NCBI GenBank assembly: GCA_963835215.1
Contig: CAWIES010000002.1
Coordinates: 682,001 to 746,000 of the forward strand
Direction of reading: 5' to 3'
Origin: Roseiarcus sp963835215
GTDB taxonomy: Bacteria > Pseudomonadota > Alphaproteobacteria > Rhizobiales > Beijerinckiaceae
DNA: 64,000 bases
Shown piece after piece: positions 18,813 to 27,745 of this stretch (its first letter is position 1; every line of letters starts with the position of its first letter). Made by a program: the position numbers and the translations under genes. The notes beneath the pieces were generated by a model, which made no database searches, was not told the origin of the DNA, and saw nothing but the letters and a program-made list of their open reading frames with translations.

Positions 18813-19538
18813 CTAATTGAGCTGAAATCCGCAATCCACCTGCAGATCGACGCCGTTGACGCCGGCATTGTCCATCAGGAAGAACACGGCGTGGATGACC
18901 TCGTCCATGGTGACGAGGCGCCCGCCGGGCGTGCGCGAGCGAAACGATTCGACGACCGCCGCGGCCTGTGGCGATGCGGCGGCGCGGCGGGCCCAGCGCG
19001 GCGAATCGCCGACGACGCCGGGCGAGATGCCGTTGACGCGGATCGGCGCGAGTTCGAGCGCGAGCGTGCGCGTCATGCCGACGACGCCGCCGTTGACGAC
19101 CGACACCATCAGGCTGCCGGGATAGGGCCGGAGCTTGGCGAGGCCGCCGAAGAACACAATCGAGGACGTCGGCTTGAGCTTGGGCAGCGCGGCGTTGACC
19201 ACTTCGAGATAGGCGACCAGCTTGACATGAGCCGACTGGCCCCAATCCTTGGCGTCGAGCGTGCGTACCGACGCGTTGCCGGGATGGACCGGCGTCAGCG
19301 CGATATGGTCGATTGGCCCGAGGTCGGAGAGCGCCGAGGCGATCGAGGCTGAATCGAGGAGATCGAGCGCGACGCCTTTGACGCCGGCTCCGATCGAAGC
19401 CGCGACGGAGGCGGCGCGCCCGGCGCCGCGGCCGGTGATCGTCACTTTGCAGCCGAGCGCATGCGCGCCTTGCGCAAGGGCGAGACCGATTCCATCGCAG
19501 CCGCCGACGACGACAATATGGTCACTGGCCTTCGGCAT
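18813..19538 (-). CDS. SDR-family protein lacking the usual YxxxK catalytic pair
   Basis: The 241-residue protein has a short-chain dehydrogenase fold: a cofactor loop VVGGCDGIGLALAQ at the N terminus, TGRGAGRAASVA, LDLLDSASI, and the C-terminal end GVNGVDLQVDCGFQLN common in SDRs. At the place of the catalytic Tyr-x-x-x-Lys it reads MVSVVNGGVVGMTR, so Tyr is Val and Lys is Asn by alignment with the following GMTRTLALELAP. The NAG motif is also absent. It may therefore be a non-catalytic SDR or use a different mechanism. It sits 15 bases upstream of... the methyltransferase stop on the same strand, i.e. it is the downstream gene of that pair. Confidence 0.75.
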   Translation of the reverse strand: MPKASDHIVVVGGCDGIGLALAQGAHALGCKVTITGRGAGRAASVAASIGAGVKGVALDLLDSASIASALSDLGPIDHIALTPVHPGNASVRTLDAKDWGQSAHVKLVAYLEVVNAALPKLKPTSSIVFFGGLAKLRPYPGSLMVSVVNGGVVGMTRTLALELAPIRVNGISPGVVGDSPRWARRAAASPQAAAVVESFRSRTPGGRLVTMDEVIHAVFFLMDNAGVNGVDLQVDCGFQLN

Positions 19539-19553
19539 TGTACGCGCTCCCTT

Positions 19554-20267
19554 TCATTTCCCCGCCTCGTCGCCGGCGACGATGCGCAAATTACGCGCCT
19601 CCGCGCAAGCGCCGGAGCGGAAGACATAGACGCCGGTCTGCTTGACCTCGGCGTCCTCGATCGATCGCGACACCTCCGCCGAGTATTCGGCGATGCAGTC
19701 GAGCCGGTCGAGCGCGAGATAGCTGCGGCGCGGATCGCCGATCAGCACCAGCGCGCCGCGCCGCGCCAGGCTTTCGAGCCAATCGGTCGCAGCTTCCGCC
19801 ATGTCGCGCTCATAGGCGATGTCGCCGGCCAGTACGACGTCCCAGCCGAGGTCGCGCCCGACCAGGTCTTCGTTCACGATCTCGATGGCGACGCCGTTCT
19901 CGGCTGCGTTAATGGCGATGGCGGCGCGGGCGAATTCGTCGATGTCGCAGGCTTCGACGCGCGCGGCGGCGGCACGGGCGGCGGCGATCGCCACCAAGCC
20001 CGAGCCCGAAGCGAAATCGAGCACGCGCCGGCCGGCGACAGTCTCGGGCCAGTCGCCGATGTAGCGCGCCAGCGCCTGTCCGCCCGCCCAGGCGAAGGCC
20101 CAGAACGGCGGCGGCAGGCCGTGCGTCTGCAGCGCGTCTTCGGTTTGCATCCACAGCGCGACCGCTTCGTCGGCGAGATGCAACCGCAGTTCGGGAACCA
20201 GCGCGGGCGAGGAGAGCAGCGTATTCGCCCGAATGAAGGCGGCACGATCGAGCAGAGGCGCGCTCAT
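19554..20267 (-). CDS. Class I SAM methyltransferase, ETF-beta lysine methyltransferase-like
   Basis: The 237-residue protein has a methyltransferase motif I VLDFASGSGLVAIAAA, an acidic residue at the end of strand 2 (VEACDIDEFA) and the post-motif segment GDIAYERDMAEAATDWL. The N-terminal LWMQTEDALQTHGLPPPFWAFAWAGGQALARYI is characteristic of the METTL20-like group, whose studied members methylate lysines on the electron-transfer flavoprotein beta subunit. Assignment to this group is by motif resemblance only; no ETF genes are nearby. It lies 22 bases downstream of the hisD stop on the same strand and 15 bases before the SDR gene, so the three may be co-transcribed. Confidence 0.7.
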   Translation of the reverse strand: MSAPLLDRAAFIRANTLLSSPALVPELRLHLADEAVALWMQTEDALQTHGLPPPFWAFAWAGGQALARYIGDWPETVAGRRVLDFASGSGLVAIAAARAAAARVEACDIDEFARAAIAINAAENGVAIEIVNEDLVGRDLGWDVVLAGDIAYERDMAEAATDWLESLARRGALVLIGDPRRSYLALDRLDCIAEYSAEVSRSIEDAEVKQTGVYVFRSGACAEARNLRIVAGDEAGK

Positions 20268-20289
20268 CTCGGGTCGCGCAAAGCGCAGA

Positions 20290-21594
20290 TCACTGCACGC
20301 CTAGCTGCTTGAGACGCAGCGCCACCGAACGCGCGTGGCCGCCGAGGCCCTCCGCTTCACCCAGAGTCACCGCGGCGGGCCCGAGCGCGGCGAGCGACTT
20401 GGCGTCGCACTTGAGGATCGAGGTGCGCTTGACGAAGTCGTTGACGCCGAGCCCGGAGGAGAAGCGCGCCGAGCGCGAAGTCGGCAGCACGTGGTTGGAG
20501 CCGCCGACATAATCGCCGATCGCCTCGGGCGTGTAGGGGCCGATGAAAATCGCGCCGGCGTTGGCGATCTTTTGCGAGAGCGCCTCGGCGTCGCGGGCGA
20601 TGATTTCGAGATGCTCGGGCGCGAGCCGGTCAATCAATGGGATTGCTTTGGCAAGACTGGGAACAAGGATGATCGCGCCAAAATCGCGCCAGCTTGCGCC
20701 GGCAATCGCGGCGCGCGGCAGCGTGGCGAGCTGGGCTTGCAGCGCGGCGGCGACCGCTTGGGCGAGCGCGGGATCGTCGGTGACCAGGATCGACTGCGCC
20801 GCCTGGTCATGCTCGGCCTGGGCGAGCAGGTCGGCGGCGACGAACTCGGGATCCGCGCTGGCGTCAGCGAGCACGACGACTTCCGAGGGGCCGGCGATCA
20901 TGTCGATGCCGACGACGCCGAACACCCGCCGCTTGGCGGCGGCGACATAGGCGTTGCCGGGGCCGACGATCTTGTCGACCGGCACGAGGCTCTCGGTTCC
21001 ATAAGCGAGCGCGGCGATCGCTTGCGCGCCGCCGATGCGGTAGATTTCGCTCACCCCCGCGATCTTGGCCGCGGCGAGCACCAGCGGATTGAGTTTCCCC
21101 TCGGGGAACGGCGCCACCATCGCCAGGCGCCGGCAGCCGGCGACCTTGGCCGGCGCGGCGTTCATGATCACCGAGGAGGGATAGCTCGCCGCTCCGCCCG
21201 GCACGTAGAGGCCGACCGAATCGATCGGACGCCAGCGCCAGCCGAGTTGGACGCCGAGCTCGTCGACGAACGAGACGTCGCTGGGCGCCTGGCGGCGATG
21301 ATAGGCGAGCACGCGCTCGTGCGCGAATTCCAGCGCCTTGAGCGCCGCCGGGTCACAGGCGGAAACCGCCGCCTCGATCTCGGCTGCAGCGACGCGCAGG
21401 CCCGAGCGCGACAGATCGATGCGGTCGAAACGCAGCGTGTAGTCGATCAGCGCCGCGTCGCCGCGCGCGCGCACCTCGGCGATGATCGCGCCTGCGGCGG
21501 CGTCGACGTCGAGCGCCGCTTCGCGCTTGCCTTCGAGCAGCGCGCGGAAACGCGACTCGAAATCCGCCGCGCCCATGTCGAGGGTGACCGCCAT
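20290..21594 (-). CDS. hisD: Histidinol dehydrogenase HisD
   Basis: HisD oxidises L-histidinol to histidine in two NAD-dependent steps with a bound zinc. The 434-residue product has VGLYVPGGAASYPSSVIM, GGAQAIAALAYGT, KIVGPGNAYVAAAKR, DMIAGPSEVVVLAD, LAQAEHD (zinc/catalytic region) and LAPEHLEI, all in the family order, ending with NHVLPTS and GLGVNDFVKRTS. The ATG at 21594 reads MAVTLDMG and is the best start; the frame runs further upstream without similarity. It follows the DUF2948 gene by 32 bases, the usual alphaproteobacterial arrangement. Confidence 0.95.
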   Translation of the reverse strand: MAVTLDMGAADFESRFRALLEGKREAALDVDAAAGAIIAEVRARGDAALIDYTLRFDRIDLSRSGLRVAAAEIEAAVSACDPAALKALEFAHERVLAYHRRQAPSDVSFVDELGVQLGWRWRPIDSVGLYVPGGAASYPSSVIMNAAPAKVAGCRRLAMVAPFPEGKLNPLVLAAAKIAGVSEIYRIGGAQAIAALAYGTESLVPVDKIVGPGNAYVAAAKRRVFGVVGIDMIAGPSEVVVLADASADPEFVAADLLAQAEHDQAAQSILVTDDPALAQAVAAALQAQLATLPRAAIAGASWRDFGAIILVPSLAKAIPLIDRLAPEHLEIIARDAEALSQKIANAGAIFIGPYTPEAIGDYVGGSNHVLPTSRSARFSSGLGVNDFVKRTSILKCDAKSLAALGPAAVTLGEAEGLGGHARSVALRLKQLGVQ

Positions 21595-21626
21595 CGTCCG
21601 CTCCCGCAAACTCGACTTAGATCGAC

Positions 21627-22082
21627 TCAGACCGATTCGGCGCTGGTCAGCGCGTGGCCGGGGCATTCGTGCGCCGGGCGGCGCGGGCCGATGTCGCTGA
21701 GCTCGACCTCAAGGCATTCGACTTCGAGGCGCACCACCGCGCCGTCGGCGAAGGCGAGCATCACCATGCCGGAGGGCGGGTCGGTCTTCTCGAATGTCAT
21801 CGCCAGCAGGTTGAGCACCCGGCCTTCCTCGCCCTCATCGAGACCGAGATGCGACACCTTGAGCACGCGCTCGAAGCGCAGCACCGCGCCGACGCGCTCA
21901 GCCGCGCCGCTCTTGGAGGCCGCCCAGTCGTAGCGCAAGCCGCTGATCACGAAGCGCTTCTGAGCCGGCAGCCAGTGCAGATCGGCGCGACGCAGACAGG
22001 TGTCCTGCGCGTGCGCCGAAATCACGCCGAGACCTTCGCGGTCGAGCGCGATCAGCTTGAGCATTTCGGCCGTGCGCATCAT
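21627..22082 (-). CDS. DUF2948 family protein
   Basis: This 151-residue protein belongs to the alphaproteobacterial DUF2948 group, recognised by LKLIALDREGLGVISAHAQD at the start, DLHWLPAQKRFVI, and VLNLLAMTFE followed by VRLEVECLEVELSDIG. No function is known. The start is ATGATG at 22082-22077, just inside the 3' end of murA, whose last base is 22087, so the two genes are close to overlapping. The position between murA and hisD is conserved in relatives and supports the call. Confidence 0.88.
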   Translation of the reverse strand: MMRTAEMLKLIALDREGLGVISAHAQDTCLRRADLHWLPAQKRFVISGLRYDWAASKSGAAERVGAVLRFERVLKVSHLGLDEGEEGRVLNLLAMTFEKTDPPSGMVMLAFADGAVVRLEVECLEVELSDIGPRRPAHECPGHALTSAESV

Positions 22083-22086
22083 CGCG

Positions 22087-23376
22087 TCAGCCCGAGATGC
22101 GTTCGATGTCGGCGCCACAGGCGGCGAGCTTTTGCTCGAGCCGCTCGAAGCCGCGATCGAGGTGGTAGACGCGGTTGACCGTCGTCTCGCCGTCGGCGGC
22201 GAGCGCGGCGATCACCAGCGACACCGAAGCGCGCAGATCGGTCGCCATAACCGGCGCGCCGGCCAGCCGGTCGACGCCCTCGACGATCGCGGTGTCGCCC
22301 TCCAGCTTGATGCGCGCGCCAAGGCGCGCCAATTCCTGGACGTGCATGAAACGGTTCTCGAAGATCGTCTCGGTGATGCGCGAGACGCCGCGCGCGCGCG
22401 TCATCAGCGCCATGAACTGCGCCTGCAGATCGGTCGGGAAGCCGGGAAACGGCGCGGTCGAGACATCGACCGGCCCGATGCCGGCGCCATTGCGAGTCAC
22501 CCGCACGCCGCGATTGTCGCTCGAAACATGCGCCCCGGCGAGCGAGAGCGCGTCGAGCGCATTCTGGAACAGATCGGGGCTGACGCCTTCGAGCAGAATG
22601 TCGCCACCCGTCATCGCCACCGCGGTCGCATAGGTGCCCGCCTCGATGCGATCGGGCAGCACCCGATGGCGCGCGCCGCCAAGCCGTGCAACGCCGGCAA
22701 TCTCGATCGAAGGCGTTCCCGCGCCCTTGATGCGCGCGCCCATCTTGTTCAGGCAATCGGCGAGGTCTTTGACCTCCGGCTCGCACGCCGCGTTGGTGAT
22801 CAGGGTCGAGCCGTGGGCGAGCGCGGCCGCCATCATCGCGACATGCGTACCGCCGACCGTCACCTTGGGAAATTCAATCTCGGCGCCGTGTAGCCCCTTG
22901 GGCGTCCGCGCGACGACGTAACCGTTCTCGATCGCGATCTCCGCGCCGAGGCGTTCGAGCGCCATCAGCAACAGATCGACCGGCCTGGTGCCGATCGCGC
23001 AGCCGCCCGGCAGCGAGACCCGCGCTTCGCCCATGCGCGCCAGCAGCGGCGCGACCACCCAGAAGCTCGCCCGCATGCGCGAGACGAGATCATAGGGCGC
23101 GGTCGTGTCGACGATCGTCTTGGCGCGCAGATGCGCAGTCTGGCCGGCGGTCGCCTCTTCGCCGAGCCGCCTGCCGTCGACCGAATAATCCACGCCGTGG
23201 TTGCTGAGGATGCGCACGAGCTGGCTGACGTCCGCGAGCCGCGGCAGGTTTTCGAGCGTCAGCGTCTGGTCGGTCAACAGCGAAGCGATCATCAACGGCA
23301 GCGCGGCGTTTTTGGCGCCGGAAATCGGGATCACGCCCTGGAGCTTGGCGCCGCCGCGGATTTGAATGCGATCCAT
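22087..23376 (-). CDS. murA: UDP-N-acetylglucosamine 1-carboxyvinyltransferase MurA
   Basis: MurA adds enolpyruvate from PEP to UDP-GlcNAc, the first committed peptidoglycan step. The 429-residue protein has the N-terminal ISGAKNAALPLMIASLL, the active-site loop LPGGCAIGTRPVDLL with the reactive Cys (so fosfomycin-sensitive type), and the C-terminal APFPGFPTDLQAQFMAL and ETIFENRFMHVQEL signatures. Length is normal. It is followed immediately by DUF2948 and hisD and preceded by a small conserved ORF 37 bases upstream. Confidence 0.96.
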   Translation of the reverse strand: MDRIQIRGGAKLQGVIPISGAKNAALPLMIASLLTDQTLTLENLPRLADVSQLVRILSNHGVDYSVDGRRLGEEATAGQTAHLRAKTIVDTTAPYDLVSRMRASFWVVAPLLARMGEARVSLPGGCAIGTRPVDLLLMALERLGAEIAIENGYVVARTPKGLHGAEIEFPKVTVGGTHVAMMAAALAHGSTLITNAACEPEVKDLADCLNKMGARIKGAGTPSIEIAGVARLGGARHRVLPDRIEAGTYATAVAMTGGDILLEGVSPDLFQNALDALSLAGAHVSSDNRGVRVTRNGAGIGPVDVSTAPFPGFPTDLQAQFMALMTRARGVSRITETIFENRFMHVQELARLGARIKLEGDTAIVEGVDRLAGAPVMATDLRASVSLVIAALAADGETTVNRVYHLDRGFERLEQKLAACGADIERISG

Positions 23377-23413
23377 GCCTTGTTCCTTCTCGAGGGCGCG
23401 CGCCGGGCCCGGG

Positions 23414-23575
23414 TTACGAGTTCGGCTCGTCGCTCGCTTCTTGCGGCTGCGATGGCGCGCTCTCGCCGCTCGCCTGCCGCCCGCGCTGTTGCGCCTTGCG
23501 ACGCTTCAGGTTCTCGCGCAACGCGGCGGCCAGGCGTTCGCGCCGGCGCCGCAATTCGTCGTCCCGCCCGACCAT
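23414..23575 (-). CDS. Small Arg-rich conserved protein upstream of murA
   Basis: This ORF encodes 53 residues starting MVGRDDELRRRRERL and continuing with AAALRENLKRRKAQQRGR before a Ser/Gln/Glu-rich tail. Short Arg/Lys-rich proteins of this type, with a RENLKRRKAQ-like core, are common just upstream of murA in alphaproteobacteria. The ATG at 23575 has an AGG a few bases upstream, and the TAA stop is at 23416-23414. It is likely an amphipathic helix binding nucleic acid or ribosomes, but that is inference; no function is known. Confidence 0.6.
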   Translation of the reverse strand: MVGRDDELRRRRERLAAALRENLKRRKAQQRGRQASGESAPSQPQEASDEPNS

Positions 23576-23664
23576 ATCGCCTGACTATGCCGCCTCTTGC
23601 CGCCGACAGCGCGCTTGATAGGCCGCCCACGGGGAGCGGGCAAGCCAAAACCCCGCGATCGCCG

Positions 23665-25341
23665 CTAGCCCGCCTTCTCGATCAGGCTCTTGGCCGCCGC
23701 CCGCGCCGCGCCGGTGATTTCCGCGCCCGCCAGCATGCGCGCGATCTCCTCGCGGCGCGCCATGGGATCGAGCGAGAGCACCTGGGTCGCGACCCGTTCG
23801 CCCTTGCCGACTTCGTTTTTGACGATCTGAAAATGCTGATGCGAGCGCGCGGCGACCTGGGGCGCGTGGGTGACGGCGAGCACCTGCGCCTTGGCGGCGA
23901 GGCGCGCAAGCCGCTGGCCGATCGCGTCGGCGACCGCGCCGCCGACGCCGGTGTCGATTTCGTCGAACACCAGGGTCGGCGCGGTGCCGCGCTCGGCGAG
24001 CGAAACCTTCAGCGCGAGCAGGAAGCGCGCCAATTCGCCGCCCGAGGCGACCTTCATCAGCGGGCCGGGACGCGAGCCGGGGTTGGTCTGCACGCAGAAT
24101 TCGGCGCGATCGTAGCCATCGGGCGAGACCTGCGTTTCGTCGCGGGTCGATTCGACGGCAAAGCGCGCCCGCTCGAGTTTCAGCGCCGGCAACTCGCCAT
24201 TGACGGCGCTTTCGAGTTCGCGCGCGGCGGCGGCGCGCGCCTTGGACAGCGCGGCGGCCGCCAAGGCGTAGGCGAGCGCGGCGGCGCGCGCCTCGGCCTC
24301 GAGCGCGGCGATGCGCTCTTCGCCGGCGCCGAGATCGGCGAGTCTCGTCGGCGAATTTGTGCGCCAGCGCCGCGAGGCTCTCGACCGGCGACCGTATATT
24401 TGCGCGCCATGCCGCGCAGAGCGAACAGCCGCTCTTCGCATCGTTCGAGCTCGCGCGGATCGAAGTCGCAGGCGGCGAGCGCCGTCTCGACCGCCTGGGT
24501 GGCGCTCTCCAGCGCCTGCATCGCTTCGTCGAGCGCCTGCACGCTCGGCTCGATCAGGGTCGGCGCCTGCGGCATGCGGCGCTGCAGCCGGCGCGAAATC
24601 GCCGCCAGGACCGGCAGGATCGCCGAGTCGCCCGACAGATTGTCATGCGCTTCGCGGATATCGGCGGCGACTTTCTCGCCCTGCATCATGCGCTGGCGGC
24701 GCTCGGCGAGCGCTTCCTCCTCGCCCGGTTGCGGGTCGAGCTTGGTCAGCTCCTCGTGGGCGTGGCGCGCGAAGTCGGCCGCCTGGCGCGCCGCGGCGAC
24801 ACGGGCGCGCTCGGCCGCCAGCGTCGCCTCGATCTCGCGCAGCAAAACGCAGGCGGCGCGGGTCGTCTCGCACAGCGCGCCATGGCCGCCATAGGCGTCG
24901 ACCAGCGCGCGATGGGTGGAGGCGTCGAGCAGCGCGCGCTCGTCGTGCTGGCCGTGAATTTCGACCAGGCCCGCGGCGAGCGCGCGCAGCGTTTGGGCGC
25001 TGACGCTCTGATCGTTGACGAAAGCGCGCGTGCGCCCGTCGGCGAATTGGACGCGCCGCAGGATCAGCTCGCCCTCGGCGCGCGATGTCCTGCTCGGCGA
25101 GCGCGTGCGAACGATTGCATGGCCGGGCGGCAGGTCGAAGGCGGCCGTGACCTGGCCCTGGCTCTGCGCCGTGACGCACCAGCGCGCCGTCGCCGCGCGC
25201 GCCCAGCGCCAGCGACAGAGCGTCGAGCAGGATCGATTTGCCGGCGCCGGTCTCGCCGGTAAGGATGTCAACCCGCGCGGAAAATTCGAGATCCAACTGG
25301 TCGATCAGCACGATGTCGCGGATCGAAAGCCGGGCGAGCAT
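23665..25341 (-). CDS. recN: DNA repair protein RecN (several frameshifts in sequence)
   Basis: RecN is an SMC-like ATPase for double-strand-break repair. Family pieces occur in order over the three frames: LTGETGAGKSILLDALSLALG (Walker A) at the N terminus, VEIHGQHDERALLD, a central coiled-coil region, the C-terminal signature VASGGELARFLLALKVSL and Walker B LVFDEIDTGVGG, then VLAVTHAPQVAA. The frame breaks at about 25165, 25110, 25085, 24395 and 24352, each repaired by one base. After repair it is about 558 residues, the normal length. It lies 20 bases downstream of bamD. All parts are intact, so the breaks are most likely sequencing errors. Confidence 0.88.
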
Positions 25342-25361
25342 GAAGATACGATCTCAGCCGA

Positions 25362-26247
25362 TCAGGACGGAACCACGGTGTGGTAGATCTTGGAAATCCA
25401 GGATTGCTGGTTTTCCTTGGGCGACAGGCCGCCGCCCTTCAGCAGGTCGTAGGCGTCCTTATACCACTCGCCGTCGGGAAAGTTGTGGCCGAGCACGGCC
25501 GCGGCGGTCTGCGCCTCGTCGGTGATGCCGAGACCGAGATAGGCCTCGGTCAGACGATAGAGCGCCTCCTCGGTGTGGCGCGTGGTCTGGAACGAGGTCA
25601 GGACGTTGCGGAAGCGGTTGATCGCAGCGGTGTAATTGTGCCGGTTGAGATAGAAGCGGCCGATCGACATCTCTTTGCCGGCGAGCTGATCCGACGTCAC
25701 CTGGATCTTGTATTTCGCGTCGCTCGACATATTCGGAGGTCGGATATTCCTTCACCACCCTCTCGAACGCGGCGAGCGCCTTGCCGGCGCGCTCCTGGTC
25801 GCGGGAAATGTCGGGGATCTGGTTGTAGTAGGCGCTTGCCTCGAGATAGAGGGCGTAGGACGCTTCGGTCGACTTCGGATAGAGCTTGACGTAGCGCTCG
25901 GCCGACGTCTCGGCGCTGTCGTAGTCGCCGCCCTCGAACTGCGCGTAGGTCGTCATCAGCAGACCTTTGCGAGCCCAGTCGGAATCGGGATATTTCTCGC
26001 CGAGATCGGTGAACTTCTTGGCCGCGTCCTGCGGCGCGCCGCCGGCGAGCTGCGCCAAGCCCTGGTCGTAGGCCTTGCTGGCCGGCACGTCGGGCTCGAT
26101 GACCATCTTGTACTTCTGGGCGCCGAACGGGTTGAAGTCGTCGAACATCGAGCAAGACGCCAGCGAGGCCGCCGCGCAGGCGATCAGCAGGCCGCGCGCG
26201 CCGCAGGCGAGAACGGACGCTCGGATATTCGAGGCGGCGAAGGTCAT
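25362..26247 (-). CDS. bamD: Outer-membrane assembly lipoprotein BamD (frameshift in sequence)
   Basis: BamD is the essential lipoprotein of the BAM complex. It has a signal peptide and lipobox (SLASC, Cys32), then TPR-type repeats: YDQGLAQLAGGAPQDAAKKF, YPDSDWARKG, AETSAERYVKLYP and, in the next frame, KEMSIGRFYLNRHNYTAAINR. The frame changes near 25733 (gaatatgtcgagc); deleting one base joins TSEY to SSDAKYKIQ, which gives a ~294-residue protein. It is downstream of lpxC and upstream of recN, as in many alphaproteobacteria. BamD is essential, so the shift is probably an assembly error. Confidence 0.9.
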
Positions 26248-26464
26248 GCTGTGAACTCGGATGTTGCGTAACGCGAACGACGGTCTCGACGCGCTCTTTA
26301 CCTCACCGCGCGTCGGCGCGCCACTCGGCGGCTCGCCGGCTCGCGGCCCGGCTTCAAAAGGAGGGCGCCATTAGAGGAAAGGATTGTGGCGCCGAGGCGG
26401 CAAATCGGCCAATCGGAAGCGCGAATCGCACTGGCGAAGCTGGACGGGAATCCGTGCAGGAGCC

Positions 26465-27412
26465 TCAGTCGGCGTTGAGCGCGTAAGCGGTGGCGACGCG
26501 GCCGATCGCCCCGGCGCCGACTGCGTAGACCTTGCGCGGCGCGCCGTCGACGATCTCGTAAGCCTTGCGGTCGGCGAACAGCGCCGAGAGCATCATCGCG
26601 TTGACCTTGTGGCCGGGCCGGTAGGAATGGTAGCCGCCGATAATCGGCGCGCCAGCGAGGGCGAGATCGCCGATCGCGTCGAGCGCCTTGTGACGGACGA
26701 ACTCGTCGGCGTAGCGCAGGCCTTCGGGATTGAGGATGGCGTCGCCGTCGAGGGCGACCGAATTTTCCAGCGAGGAGCCGAGGGCGAAGCCCGCCTGCCA
26801 GAGCTTCTTGACGTCGCTGACGAAACCGAAGGTGCGGGCGCGCGCGATCTCTTTGCGGAAGACCGTCGGATCGAGGTCGAAGGCGCGGCGCTGGCGGCCG
26901 ATCGTCACTGCTTCAAAATCAATCTCGATGTCGAGGCGCAGACCACGTCCGCCTGGCTTGAGCTCGGCGTAGGCGGCGCCGTTCTCGACCCGGAGCGATC
27001 GCAGTACGCGGATGAACCGCCGGGGCCGCGCCTGAAAGGAGAGGCCGACCGAATCGATCGCCTCGACGAAGTGGGCGGCCGAGCCGTCCATGATCGGAAC
27101 TTCCGGGCCGTCGATCTCGACCAGCGCATTGTCGACGTTGAGGCCAGCGAAGGCGGCCATCAGATGTTCGACGGTCGCGACCGCCGCGCCGGTCGAGTCG
27201 CCAAGCACGGTGCACAGAGAGGTCTGGGTTACGTTCGACCATTTCGCCTCGATGAGGCGCTCGCGCCCGTCGGGCAGGCCAGTGCGAAGAATGACGATGC
27301 CAGAATCGACGTCAGCGGGATGAATGACAACGCGAGCGGGTTCTGCGGAATGGACCCCGAAACCGCGAATCTCGACACGGTCGCGCAGCGTCGTCTGAAA
27401 GCCAGATTTCAT
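26465..27412 (-). CDS. lpxC: UDP-3-O-acyl-N-acetylglucosamine deacetylase LpxC
   Basis: LpxC is the zinc-dependent committed step of lipid A synthesis. The 315-residue protein shows the zinc ligands in VEHLMAAFAGL (His) and RHKALDAIGDLAL (His and Asp), and the catalytic His in GGYHSYRPGHKVN. The N terminus FQTTLRDRVEIRGFGVHS and the TSLCTVLGD segment are family-typical. Length is normal. It is separated from ftsZ by 333 bases containing a strong terminator, so lpxC probably has its own promoter; the gap has an AT-rich stretch near 27620-27655. Confidence 0.95.
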   Translation of the reverse strand: MKSGFQTTLRDRVEIRGFGVHSAEPARVVIHPADVDSGIVILRTGLPDGRERLIEAKWSNVTQTSLCTVLGDSTGAAVATVEHLMAAFAGLNVDNALVEIDGPEVPIMDGSAAHFVEAIDSVGLSFQARPRRFIRVLRSLRVENGAAYAELKPGGRGLRLDIEIDFEAVTIGRQRRAFDLDPTVFRKEIARARTFGFVSDVKKLWQAGFALGSSLENSVALDGDAILNPEGLRYADEFVRHKALDAIGDLALAGAPIIGGYHSYRPGHKVNAMMLSALFADRKAYEIVDGAPRKVYAVGAGAIGRVATAYALNAD

Positions 27413-27691
27413 ATAACCCTAATCCCCACAGAAACCCCGGCTGGCGTTTTGTCTCTACGACATTGTTCGACGTCTACCGCGTCGTCTCGTCGTTCGCCCC
27501 GGCCAATTTCCGCCTCCGGCGTTCCCCGTCAGCGTCACATTTCGGGGTGCAAGATAAGGCGCGGGCCCGCCGATGGCCAAATCACCTTTCGTGAATGAAA
27601 GTTACATGACTCAGCGATCATGGTTTCTATTTTTATAACAATACGTTAATCGCAAACTTGCCTGGGGGAAACTCGCCCTTTCGCGGTGACG

Positions 27692-27720
27692 AAAAACGGC
27701 CGCGGCGGGGCCGCGGCCGT
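27692..27720 (-). terminator. Rho-independent terminator after ftsZ
   Basis: On the minus strand, ACGGCCGCGG and CCGCGGCCGT form a perfect 10-bp stem (27720-27711 with 27705-27696) around a CCCCG loop, followed by TTTT. It begins 26 bases downstream of the ftsZ stop and ends the ddl-ftsQ-ftsA-ftsZ transcript. The rest of the gap to lpxC (27413-27690) holds an AT-rich segment at 27620-27655 that may contain the lpxC promoter; I see no gene there. Confidence 0.85.
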
Positions 27721-27745
27721 AAAAAACGCCAATTCGCCGATTCGT

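Noticed and set aside
26384..27598. A 404-residue plus-strand frame over lpxC
   Set aside because: Antisense to lpxC, which has all zinc ligands and a normal length.
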